20,795 bases of DNA from a virus. Below, one piece after another: positions 6,908 through 13,113 of this stretch. The position numbers and the translations under genes are program-made. The notes beneath the pieces were generated by a model. That model did not search any database, was not told the DNA's origin, and saw nothing but the letters and a program-made list of their open reading frames with translations. The stretch is from positions 1 through 20,795 of the IMG/VR virus record IMGVR_UViG_3300040801_005258, one strand, 5' to 3'. Positions within the stretch are counted from its first letter, which is position 1. Each line of letters starts with the position of its first letter.

Positions 6908-7356
6908 CCCCGACCGCGCGCAAGCTCCAACGGACCATCCACGCCGCGGCCCGCGAGATCGGCCTGGGGCCCGACGATCGCCGCGCACTGCAGCTGGTCG
7001 CCACCGGCAAGGCCAGCACGGCCGAGATGTCGGAGGCGGAGCTGGAGGGCGTGGTCGACGCGCTGAAGGCGCGCGGCTGGCGGCCCGAGGCGAAGCGCCG
7101 CCCGAAGGCGCAGCGCCCCGACATCCGGTTCATCCACGTGCTCTGGCGCCTGCTGGGCGAGGCGGGCGCCACGACGCCGGGCCGGCCCGCGCTGAACGCG
7201 TTCATCCGGGCGCGCTTCCCGAAGCAGGGCACCGTCCTCGACGTCGACATGATGCGCGACGCCGACCAGATCGCGGCCGTCACCGAGGCGTTGAAGGCCA
7301 TGTGCGCGCGCCACGGGGTCGAGCTGGACCCGCCTGGCGCGGGCGGCAGGAGGTAG
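6904..7356 (+). CDS. Mu gp16-like protein (DUF1018)
   Basis: A 150-aa protein starting at GTG 6904, giving a GTGA overlap with the previous stop; no ATG fits better. KLQRTIHAAAREIGLGPDDRRALQLVATGKASTAEMSEAELEGVVDALKARGW is the diagnostic N-terminal block of the DUF1018/gp16 family in Mu-like phages. The C-terminal part contains a PDIRFIHVLWRLLGEAGA helix and a final MRDADQIAAVTEALKAM. Family members lie just before the Mor activator gene, as here. Molecular function is not known. Confidence 0.87.
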   Translation: MTPTARKLQRTIHAAAREIGLGPDDRRALQLVATGKASTAEMSEAELEGVVDALKARGWRPEAKRRPKAQRPDIRFIHVLWRLLGEAGATTPGRPALNAFIRARFPKQGTVLDVDMMRDADQIAAVTEALKAMCARHGVELDPPGAGGRR

Positions 7357-7358
7357 CG

Positions 7359-7631
7359 ATGCCCGGCCGCCGCCCCCATCCGGTCGTCACCGACCACGCC
7401 GTGCTGCGCTACCTGGAGCGGGCGCTCGGCCTCGACGTCGAGGCGGTCCGCGCGGAGGTGGAGGCACGGGTCGAGACCGGCCTGCATCACGGCGCGGGCA
7501 AGGTGGTGGTCGGCGGCATGCGCTACGTCCTGCGGGACGGGCGGGTCGTGACGGTGCAGCGCGCCCGGCGCCCCGCGCCGAGCCGCCCGCCCCGCTACCG
7601 CGAAGCCCCGGAGGCCGACCATGGCCGATGA
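7359..7631 (+). CDS. Conserved short hypothetical protein
   Basis: A 90-aa protein starting two bases after the DUF1018 stop (AGGAGG lies just upstream). The core VTDHAVLRYLERALGLDVEAVR followed by VVVGGMRYVLRDGRVVTV is a compact helix plus beta-hairpin fold that I have seen repeatedly in alphaproteobacterial genomes and prophages as a hypothetical protein. The C-terminus is basic and proline-rich. No catalytic motif is evident. It overlaps the following Mor-like gene by 11 bases, so the two are probably coupled. Confidence 0.72.
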   Translation: MPGRRPHPVVTDHAVLRYLERALGLDVEAVRAEVEARVETGLHHGAGKVVVGGMRYVLRDGRVVTVQRARRPAPSRPPRYREAPEADHGR

Positions 7632-8013
7632 CCTGCCCGGGATCGCGCGGGAGATCGAGGCGGTGATCGGCACGGAGCTGACGCTGCGCCTGCTGGAGAA
7701 GCGCGGCGGCTCCGAAATCAAGGTGCCGACCAAGGCGCGCGGCACCAAGCTGGCCGAATGGGTCGGCGAGGACGCCGCCCAGAAGATCGTCGACGTGATC
7801 GGCCCGGGCAAGCTGGAGCTGCCCTGCGGCGACCTGCGTGGCGCTAAGGGGCGCCGGCGGCGCGGGATCGCCATGCTCGAGCGCGGCGCGACGCTCGAGG
7901 AGGTCGCCTTCGAGTGCGACGTCCACGTACGCACGGCGACCAATTGGCGCCACGAGATGGGCGGGCGGCGACCCCTGCCCACCCCCGGCAAGCAGCTGCG
8001 CCTACCGCTCTGA
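7621..8013 (+). CDS. Mor/C-family transcription activator of middle/late genes
   Basis: A 130-aa protein of the Mor family, dimeric activators that bind DNA just upstream of the -35 position and recruit RNA polymerase. ALIKE features are the N-terminal dimerisation helices (IAREIEAVIGTELTLRLLEKRGGSEIKVP, with the GG-x-x-I-x-VP beta strand typical of Mor) and a C-terminal HTH (RGIAMLERGATLEEVAFECDVHVRTATNW, about residues 80-108). It is the last gene before the first large non-coding gap, so by analogy with Mu it should switch on the lysis and head operons. Mu has two such proteins, Mor and C; only one is visible here. Its DNA site is probably the motif repeated at 8036 and 15714 (inference). 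Confidence 0.88.
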   Translation: MADDLPGIAREIEAVIGTELTLRLLEKRGGSEIKVPTKARGTKLAEWVGEDAAQKIVDVIGPGKLELPCGDLRGAKGRRRRGIAMLERGATLEEVAFECDVHVRTATNWRHEMGGRRPLPTPGKQLRLPL

Positions 8014-8015
8014 AG

Positions 8016-8033
8016 GCGCGATCGGGGTCGCGC
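8016..8033 (+). terminator. Small hairpin after the Mor-like gene
   Basis: GCGCGA (8016-8021) and TCGCGC (8028-8033) form a 6-bp stem with a 6-base loop two bases after the Mor-like stop. No U-tract follows. It may mark the end of the early/middle transcript immediately before the proposed late promoter. Weak on its own. Confidence 0.3.
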
Positions 8034-8035
8034 GG

Positions 8036-8075
8036 GAAATCCTTCCAGGACGCATCAAGGGCCGCCTCCGGGCAT
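8036..8075 (+). promoter_or_regulatory. Proposed late promoter/activator site upstream of endolysin (copy 1)
   Basis: GAAATCCTTCCAGGACGC (8036-8053), then 14 bases, then CCGGGCAT (8068-8075). The same composite element, with one mismatch in the first part and identical spacing, occurs at 15714-15753 upstream of the protease gene. The core TCCT-TCC-AGGA is an imperfect dyad. Its place corresponds to Mu Plys. The endolysin Shine-Dalgarno GGAAGG (8096-8101) lies downstream, 7 bases before ATG 8109. Activator binding by the Mor-like protein is inferred. Confidence 0.55.
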
Positions 8076-8108
8076 CCCGGGGAAGGACCCCCGACGGAAG
8101 GCCTGCAG

Positions 8109-8984
8109 ATGCGGATCGTCAGACACAAGCTCACCGGCGACCTGCGCGTCGCCCCGTTCGCGCGCGCGCGCAACATCGACGAGGCGATCGCGCCGGAGCT
8201 GGTGGTGCTGCACGACACGGCCTCGTCGATCGATCACGGGTCCGTCGCGCGGTTCCTGCGCGAGAGCCCGCGCGTGTCGGTGCATTTCGTCATCGAGCGG
8301 GACGGCACGATCGAGCAGCAGATACCCACCAACCGCGCCGGCGACCATGCCGGGCAATCGCACTACCACGGCCGCGACGGCGTCAACGCCTTCTCGATCG
8401 GGATCGAGCTGGTGAACCCCGGCCTGATGGAGGCCTCGTCCGACAATCCCGCCTGGGTGCGCGCTTGGTGGGACCAGACTTTCGGGGTCGCGGATTACGG
8501 CATCGTCCGCCGCCGGACGCCCGAGCACGGGGACGGCTGGTGGATGCCGCACACGCGGCCGCAGATCGCGGCGCTGCTGGACCTGCTCGACGCGCTGTTC
8601 GCCAGCGTCCCCACGCTGCGGGACATCCGCGGGCACTGGTACGTCTCGCCGGGGCGCAAGATCGACCCGGGTCCGACGCTCGACATCGAGGCGATCCGGG
8701 CGCGGGTGCTGGGCCCGACCGACCCCGTCGAGGCCGACCTCGACGCGCGCGGCGAGGATCTTCGCGTCGACGGCGCGCCGCCCCATGCCCGCGTCAGCAC
8801 GAACGGCGGGAACCTCAACCTGCGGCGCTGGCCGTCCTTCAACCCCAACGTGATCGGCTCGATCCCCGACGGCACGCCGCTTGAGGTGATCCGCGGCGGC
8901 GAGTTCGGCGGGCGGCGGTGGTCGCGCGTCGACCATGGCGGCCGCGAGGGCTGGGTCGTCGACACCTACCTGGAGTTCCTGTGA
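8109..8984 (+). CDS. Endolysin: N-acetylmuramoyl-L-alanine amidase with SH3 domain
   Basis: A 291-aa peptidoglycan hydrolase that cuts the bond between N-acetylmuramic acid and the stem peptide at lysis. The N-terminal Amidase_2 domain (about residues 1-195) has LVVLHDTAS (H35), SVHFVIERDGTIEQ (H59), AGDHAGQS (H80), NAFSIGIELVNPG (E100) and GHWYVSPGRKIDPGP (H176, K184, D186). The zinc ligands should be H35, H176 and D186. Residues about 230-291 (NLNLRRWPSFNPNVIGSIPDGTPLEVI...WSRVDHGGREGWVVDTYLEFL) are a bacterial SH3 cell-wall-binding domain. There is no signal peptide, so export depends on the holin. ATG 8109 is preceded by GGAAGG. First gene of the lysis cassette. Confidence 0.93.
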   Translation: MRIVRHKLTGDLRVAPFARARNIDEAIAPELVVLHDTASSIDHGSVARFLRESPRVSVHFVIERDGTIEQQIPTNRAGDHAGQSHYHGRDGVNAFSIGIELVNPGLMEASSDNPAWVRAWWDQTFGVADYGIVRRRTPEHGDGWWMPHTRPQIAALLDLLDALFASVPTLRDIRGHWYVSPGRKIDPGPTLDIEAIRARVLGPTDPVEADLDARGEDLRVDGAPPHARVSTNGGNLNLRRWPSFNPNVIGSIPDGTPLEVIRGGEFGGRRWSRVDHGGREGWVVDTYLEFL

Positions 8985-9457
8985 TGCTGTCCAAGATCGT
9001 CACCGACGTGGCGCTGCGCGAGGTCGGCGGCCTGCTCGAAAAGATCGTCACCTCCGACGAGGAGCGCGGCCAGCTGCAGCTCGCCCTGGCGAAGATCGGC
9101 CAGGCGGCGGAGCTGAAGTCGCTCGACGAGAGGATCGCCTTCGCGCAGCACCCCTCGATCTTCGTTGCCGGCGGCCGGCCCTTCGTCATCTGGGCGGCGG
9201 GCGTGGGCATCGCGTTCAACGTGGTGTTCATCCCCCTGCTGAACTTCGCCGGCGAGATGCTGGGCGGGCCCGACTTCGCCGCGCTGCAGGACCTCGACTG
9301 GGACAAGCTGCTGGTGCTGGCGGGTCTGGCGGGCGGCACCAGCTGGGTGCGGCACATGGACAAGGTGCGCGGCGTGGCCCGGGCGAACCTGTCCCACCCG
9401 GACCCCTCGGACATGGCGGTCGGCGCGGCCTCGCGGGGTGGCGGGGGGCTGTACTGA
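8984..9457 (+). CDS. 3TM-type holin (GTA holin superfamily)
   Basis: A 157-aa inner-membrane protein starting at a TGATG overlap with the endolysin. An amphipathic N-terminal region (KIVTDVALREVGGLLEKIVTSDEERGQLQLAL, charged) precedes the sequence HPSIFVAGGRPFVIWAAGVGIAFNVVFIPLLNF, with a strong transmembrane helix (about residues 67-85) and a second hydrophobic stretch near LLVLAGLAGGTSWVRHMDK. The RPF/W-hydrophobic pattern and layout match the 3TM holins found next to alphaproteobacterial phage and gene-transfer-agent lysis genes. It would form the membrane lesion that releases the endolysin. Exact topology is not certain. Confidence 0.82.
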   Translation: MLSKIVTDVALREVGGLLEKIVTSDEERGQLQLALAKIGQAAELKSLDERIAFAQHPSIFVAGGRPFVIWAAGVGIAFNVVFIPLLNFAGEMLGGPDFAALQDLDWDKLLVLAGLAGGTSWVRHMDKVRGVARANLSHPDPSDMAVGAASRGGGGLY

Positions 9458-9873
9458 TGGAGCCCCACGACGCCCTGACGGCGGGCGCCCACGTCGCGCT
9501 GATCTTCTCCGCCGTCCTGGTGCTGCTGGAGGTGACCTGGCTGGTGAAGCGGCCCGAGCTGCTGGAGCGGGCGCTGACATCGTCCTGGCTGCGGGTGACG
9601 GCCTACGCCGCGCTGACGGCCCTGATCCTGGAACGGTCGTTCTACGTCGCCGCGCGCATCCTGATCCACCGCGGCATCGACCTGTGGGGCGCGCATCCCG
9701 CGCCCGCCGTCCTGTCGGCCATCACGGCCGCGGCCATCTTCGCCTGCTGGGCCGCGCTGATCCGCGAGACGGCGTCGTCCCCGCGCGCAGCGGGCGGGTC
9801 GATCGTGGCCCATGCCGCCGTGATCGCCGCGGCCTGCGGCGCGTGCGTCCTCGTGATGGTGGGGGCCGCCTGA
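9457..9873 (+). CDS. Four-helix membrane protein of the lysis cassette
   Basis: A 138-aa protein, TGATG-coupled to the holin. Four hydrophobic helices are visible: AHVALIFSAVLVLLEVTWLV, TAYAALTALILERSFYVAARI, AVLSAITAAAIFACWAALI and IVAHAAVIAAACGACVLVMVGAA. No family is recognised. The place between holin and DUF2730-like genes suggests a second holin, an antiholin or another lysis accessory protein. Many Mu-like phages carry a small membrane protein here. Membrane location is firm; the role is inferred. Confidence 0.75.
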   Translation: MEPHDALTAGAHVALIFSAVLVLLEVTWLVKRPELLERALTSSWLRVTAYAALTALILERSFYVAARILIHRGIDLWGAHPAPAVLSAITAAAIFACWAALIRETASSPRAAGGSIVAHAAVIAAACGACVLVMVGAA

Positions 9874-10259
9874 TGGAGCTGCTGAAGTCGATCGAGATCG
9901 TCCTGGGGCTGATCTTCGCCGGGGGCGGCGCGATCCTCACCGGCGCCGTCTGGCTGGACCGGCGCAGCCGCACCTACGCGGCCAGCACGCGCAAGGAAGT
10001 CCGCGGCGGGCAGACCCAGACGCACGCGCGGCTCGACCGGCTGGAGCAGCGCGTCGGCGCCATCGAGGGCGAGGTCGACGACACGCGCGAGCGGCTCGGC
10101 GGGATCGAGGCCCGGTTGGAGGGCCTGGCCACGAAGGACCAGTCGGCGCAGCTGGGCGAGCGGCTCGGCCGCGTCGAGGGCGCGCTGGTCAAGGTCGGCA
10201 CCCAGCTCGACACGCTCTATCGCGCCGCGCTGCGCGCTGGCGGGGGCGACGACGGATGA
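9873..10259 (+). CDS. DUF2730-like membrane-anchored coiled-coil protein
   Basis: A 128-aa protein, TGATG-coupled. One N-terminal transmembrane helix (SIEIVLGLIFAGGGAILTGAVWLD, about residues 6-29) is followed by a basic stretch (RRSRTYAASTRKEVR) and a long coiled coil with heptad-like repeats (HARLDRLEQRVGAIEGEVDDTRERLGGIEARLEGL, then AQLGERLGRVEGALVKVGTQLDTLYRA). The architecture and position before the gp26-like genes fit DUF2730 of Mu-like phages. Function of the family is unknown. An anchored periplasmic coiled coil is also the plan of an inner-membrane spanin, and no other spanin is seen in this cassette, so that role deserves thought, although the basic stretch after the helix would favour a cytoplasmic C-terminus. 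Confidence 0.78.
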   Translation: MELLKSIEIVLGLIFAGGGAILTGAVWLDRRSRTYAASTRKEVRGGQTQTHARLDRLEQRVGAIEGEVDDTRERLGGIEARLEGLATKDQSAQLGERLGRVEGALVKVGTQLDTLYRAALRAGGGDDG

Positions 10260-10555
10260 TGCAGGACTGGCCCGTCGCGCAGATCGAGGCCGAGAAGCGG
10301 CGCCTCGCGGTGCTGCGGTACCTGGCCGGCTGCGCCGGCTACGAGGCCGCGGCGGTCCTGGTGCTGCTGCATTTGCGCGACCGCGGCATCCCGACGTCGT
10401 CCGACCAGCTGAACGCCACGCTGGCCTGGCTGGCCGAGGCGGGCCTCGCGACGCTGCGCGACGCCGAGGGCCAGGTCGCCCGCGTCACGCCGCGCGGACG
10501 GGAGGTCGGGCTCGGCCTCGCCCGCCAGCCCGGCGTCCTGCCCCCCGATCCCTGA
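10256..10555 (+). CDS. Mu gp26-like winged-helix protein, copy 1
   Basis: A 99-aa protein with an ATGA-coupled start (a second ATG follows at 10259). RRLAVLRYLAGCAGYEAAAVLVLLHLRDRGIPTSSDQLNATLAWLAEAGLATLRDAEGQVARVTPRGREVGLG is a small winged helix ending in the usual wing and T-x-x-G-R-E-V pattern. Similar proteins in Mu-like phages sit between DUF2730 and the terminase small subunit and are often labelled ArsR-like. The next gene encodes a paralogue. DNA binding at packaging or regulation is inferred from fold and place only. Confidence 0.78.
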   Translation: MMQDWPVAQIEAEKRRLAVLRYLAGCAGYEAAAVLVLLHLRDRGIPTSSDQLNATLAWLAEAGLATLRDAEGQVARVTPRGREVGLGLARQPGVLPPDP

Positions 10556-10566
10556 AAGGAACCCCG

Positions 10567-10860
10567 ATGGACCACACCACCGCCACCGAGCATCGCCGCC
10601 TGGCGATCCTCCGCCACCTCGATGCGCTGCCGCAGTTCAGCTCGAACGCGTCGATCATCCGCGACGTGCTGGCGGGCGTCGGCGTGCCGTCCTCCGAGGA
10701 CCAGCTGCGCCAGGCGTTGGCCTGGCTAGAGGAGATGGGGCTGGTGCGGCTGCGGCACGCCGAGGAGGTGACGATCGCCGAGATCACCGGGCGCGGCTCG
10801 GAGGTCGCGCGCGGCGAGGCCCTGGCGCCTGGCGTGGCGGGCCCGCGGCCGCGGGGCTGA
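10567..10860 (+). CDS. Mu gp26-like winged-helix protein, copy 2
   Basis: A 97-aa protein, 11 bases after copy 1, with its own ribosome binding site (GAAAGGA, 10555-10561). It shares with copy 1 the start EHRRLAILRHL against EKRRLAVLRYL, then G(I/V)P(T/S)S-x-DQL-x-x-(T/A)LAWL-x-E-x-GL-x-x-LR-x-AE, and the tail (T)-x-RG-x-EV...PGV. The first helices differ (QFSSNASIIRDVLAGVG against YEAAAVLVLLHLRDRG). Because of the spacing and the separate ribosome binding site it is probably translated independently of copy 1. Function as for copy 1, unproven. Confidence 0.75.
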   Translation: MDHTTATEHRRLAILRHLDALPQFSSNASIIRDVLAGVGVPSSEDQLRQALAWLEEMGLVRLRHAEEVTIAEITGRGSEVARGEALAPGVAGPRPRG

Positions 10861-10864
10861 CGGC

Positions 10865-11113
10865 GTGCCGCCGCCGCGCAAGGTCGACCTGCTGCCGCCC
10901 GAGCTGCGCGGCTGGCTCCAGGAGGAGCTGCGCGCGCGCGGGTTCGGCGGGTACGAGGAGTTGGCCGAGGCGCTGAACTTCCGGCTGGAGGAGGAGGGGG
11001 TCGAGCTGCGCATCGGCAAGTCGGCGCTGCACGCCTACGGCTCGGAGTTCCGCGAATACGCGCAGATGCAGGAGCGGCGCAGGACGAGATCAAGGCCTTC
11101 CTCACCGAAATGA
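10865..11113 (+). CDS. Terminase small subunit (DUF3486, gp27-like), N-terminal part
   Basis: An 82-aa product starting at GTG 10865, four bases after the previous stop. KVDLLPPELRGWLQEELRARGFGGYEELAEALNFRLEEEGVELRIGKSALHAYGSEF is the DNA-binding N-terminal part of DUF3486 terminase small subunits (LPPE, an HTH, then S-x-S-AL-H-x-Y-G). After QMQER the frame runs into an unlikely basic tail (RRTRSRPSSPK) and stops. The -1 frame from the same place reads AQDEIKAFLTEMTAGQEVD, which continues naturally into the next gene. So this is half of a gene that normally encodes about 180 aa. Either a base is missing near 11076 (run GCGGCGC), or the protein is really made in two pieces or by frameshifting. 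Confidence 0.8.
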   Translation: MPPPRKVDLLPPELRGWLQEELRARGFGGYEELAEALNFRLEEEGVELRIGKSALHAYGSEFREYAQMQERRRTRSRPSSPK

Positions 11114-11403
11114 CGGCGGGCCAGGAGGTCGACGTGACGAGCGCGCTGTTCCAGCAGCTATCGGCGATCGCGTTCCGAACGCAGATGGCGATCGCGAAGT
11201 CCGAGACGGGGATCGTCGACCCGAAGGGGCTGAAGGACCTGACGACGGCGCTGAACAACCTGATCCGCTCGACCGACCTGCGCGAGCGCATCGCGGCCGA
11301 GGAGCGGCGCCAGGCGGTCGACAAGCTGGACGGGGCCGTGGCCAAGGGCGCGATCGACGCGGCCGCGGCGGCGCGGGCCCGCGAGATCATGGGGTTCGCG
11401 TGA
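11110..11403 (+). CDS. Terminase small subunit (DUF3486, gp27-like), C-terminal part
   Basis: A 97-aa product beginning at ATG 11110, which overlaps the stop of the first part by ATGA. VTSALFQQLSAIAFRTQMAIAKSETGIVDPKGLKDLTTALNNLIRSTDLRERIAAEERRQAVDKLD and the ending AARAREIMGFA match the C-terminal helical region of DUF3486, including the final (I/A)REI-x-G. In Mu-like phages this part is joined to the N-terminal HTH part. The frame extends upstream in line with a -1 shift from the first part. The small subunit recognises phage ends for packaging with the large subunit encoded downstream. Whether this piece alone is translated is uncertain, but the coupled start makes it possible. Confidence 0.75.
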   Translation: MTAGQEVDVTSALFQQLSAIAFRTQMAIAKSETGIVDPKGLKDLTTALNNLIRSTDLRERIAAEERRQAVDKLDGAVAKGAIDAAAAARAREIMGFA

Positions 11404-11738
11404 TGGTCTCTAACCTTGAGATCGCCCACTGGCTTGATCGTTGGGCGGGCAGCGCGGAGGGCGTCATCCCCGAGGCCATGATCCTCGACCTTCGGCGTGC
11501 GGCGGTTAGGCTCCGCGAGGATGCGTCCCGCGCCAACCTGAAGGCCTGGCTGGTCGAGCACGGACCTACGGATCGCCCCGTTTACCTGAGAATGCGTTGC
11601 CCCGGCCCCGGCTGGACGAAGGACCCGACGAAAGCCGTTTGCTTTGCCCGGCAGCAGGACGGCCAGGAGGCCCTCGATCATTACGGACCGGATTACGGGC
11701 GGGTCGTCGAGTACACCTTCCCGATCGATCCGAGCTGA
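11403..11738 (+). CDS. Unknown gene inserted between terminase subunits, lower GC
   Basis: A 111-aa protein; ATG 11403 overlaps the previous stop (TGATG), with a GTG three bases earlier as alternative. NLEIAHWLDRWAGSAEGVIPEAMILDLRRAAVRLRED is helical; KAWLVEHGPTDRPVYLRMRCPGPGWTKDPTKAVCFARQQDGQEAL looks like a small alpha-beta fold, with W-T-K-D-x-x-K-A-V-x-FAR-x-x-D recalling hypothetical phage proteins of Enterobacteria. A hand count gives about 65 percent GC against about 73 percent in a nearby terminase stretch, and it uses AGA, AGG, GTT, CTT, TTT and TCT codons that neighbours avoid. Mu has no gene at this place. Probably a later insertion (moron-like). Function unknown. Confidence 0.7.
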   Translation: MVSNLEIAHWLDRWAGSAEGVIPEAMILDLRRAAVRLREDASRANLKAWLVEHGPTDRPVYLRMRCPGPGWTKDPTKAVCFARQQDGQEALDHYGPDYGRVVEYTFPIDPS

Positions 11739-11742
11739 TCCG

Positions 11743-13113
11743 ATGACCGCCCCCGTCATCACCTGGCTGCCCTACCAGCAGGCCTGGCTGGCCGACCAGT
11801 CGCGCTTCAAGATCGGGATGTTCACGCGCCGGGGCGGCAAGACCTTCGGCGCGGGCGGCGAGATCGTCGACCAGGTGGTGCAGGCCGAGCTGGCCGGCCG
11901 GCGCGAGCGCTGGACGATCCTGTCGCGCTCGGAGCGGACGGCGAAGGAGGCGATGAACGACGCGATCAAGCCCATCACCCAGGGCTTCTTCGCGGCCTAC
12001 GGCGAGGTGCTGCGCGGGCGCGAGCCCGAGTACGGCACCGACACCTTCCGCACGGCCGAGGCCACCACCACCACCCACGAGGTGCACTTCCCCGGCGGGT
12101 CCCGCGTCGTCGCCCTGTCGGCCTCGCCCGACGCGGCCCGCGGCTTCGGCGGGAACCTCCTGCTCGACGAGTTCGCGTTCCACCGCGACAGCCGCGCGAT
12201 CTGGGGCGCGGCCTTCCCGGTCGCCGCGCGCGGCGGGCACAAGATCAGGGTGATCTCGACGCCCAACGGCAAGGGCAACAAGTTCTACGAGCTGTGGACC
12301 GACGAGACCGGGACCTGGTCGAAGCACCGCGCCGACATCCACGAGGCCGTCGCCCAGGGCCTCGACGTCGACATCGAGGAGCTGCGGGCCGCGCTGGGCG
12401 ACGAGGACGCCTGGGCGCAGGAGTTCGAGCTGAAATGGCTCGACGCCGCGTCGGCCTGGCTCGACTACGACCTGATCGCCTCCTGCGAGGACGTCCGCGC
12501 CGGCCGGCCCGAGCAGTACCAGGGCGGCCCGTGCTTCGTGGGCGTCGACATCGCGGTGCGCCGCGACCTGTTCGTCGTCTGGGTCGCCGAGGACGTGGAC
12601 GGCCGCCTGGTCACGCGCGAGGTCTTCGCGCGCGCCGGCATCCCCTTCGCCGAGCAGCAGCTGGTGACGGACCGCATCTTCGAGCGGTACCGCGTCGTCC
12701 GCGCCGCCTACGACCAGACGGGGATCGGCGAGGCCCCGACCGAGGCCGCGATCCGCCGCTACGGGTCGAGCCGCGTCGAGGGCGTGCAGTTCTCCTCGGC
12801 GCGCAAGCTCGACATGGCCACCGCGCTGAAGGAGCGGATGCAGGACCGCACGCTCCTGATCCCGGCCGGCGACACGAAGCTGCGCGCCGACCTCCACGCG
12901 ATCCGGTCCGTCGTCGGGCCGACCGGCCTGCGCCGCCTGGTGGCCGACGGCGACACGGACGGGCACGCCGACCGCTTCTGGGCCGCGGCGCTCTCCTGCT
13001 CGGCGGCCGTGACCGAATACCAGCCGCTCGACTACCAGCCCGTCCGCCGCGACCGCGGCGAGCGCGACATGCCGATCACCGCGGGCTTCCGCGCGCACCG
13101 GGGAGTGATGTGA
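11743..13113 (+). CDS. Terminase large subunit (Mu gp28-like)
   Basis: A 456-aa packaging motor: an N-terminal ATPase drives DNA into the prohead and a C-terminal RNase H-like nuclease cuts it. Walker A-like FTRRGGKTFG (K33-T34) and Walker B NLLLDEFAFH (D142, E143) are clear, followed by ISTPNGKGNKFYE, the coupling motif region. In the nuclease domain FVGVDIAVRRD (D269), AAYDQTGIGE (D324) and DGHADRFWAAAL (D410) supply the acidic residues. Length is slightly shorter than Mu gp28 (about 550 aa). ATG 11743 is four bases after the preceding gene; the longer open frame upstream overlaps that gene and is unlikely. Packaging is probably headful, as in Mu. Confidence 0.94.
   Translation: MTAPVITWLPYQQAWLADQSRFKIGMFTRRGGKTFGAGGEIVDQVVQAELAGRRERWTILSRSERTAKEAMNDAIKPITQGFFAAYGEVLRGREPEYGTDTFRTAEATTTTHEVHFPGGSRVVALSASPDAARGFGGNLLLDEFAFHRDSRAIWGAAFPVAARGGHKIRVISTPNGKGNKFYELWTDETGTWSKHRADIHEAVAQGLDVDIEELRAALGDEDAWAQEFELKWLDAASAWLDYDLIASCEDVRAGRPEQYQGGPCFVGVDIAVRRDLFVVWVAEDVDGRLVTREVFARAGIPFAEQQLVTDRIFERYRVVRAAYDQTGIGEAPTEAAIRRYGSSRVEGVQFSSARKLDMATALKERMQDRTLLIPAGDTKLRADLHAIRSVVGPTGLRRLVADGDTDGHADRFWAAALSCSAAVTEYQPLDYQPVRRDRGERDMPITAGFRAHRGVM

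Noticed and set aside
11644-11742. Longer N-terminus of the terminase large subunit
   Set aside because: The extension overlaps the preceding gene and is Arg/Ser-rich; family proteins begin close to the WLPYQQAWL block.
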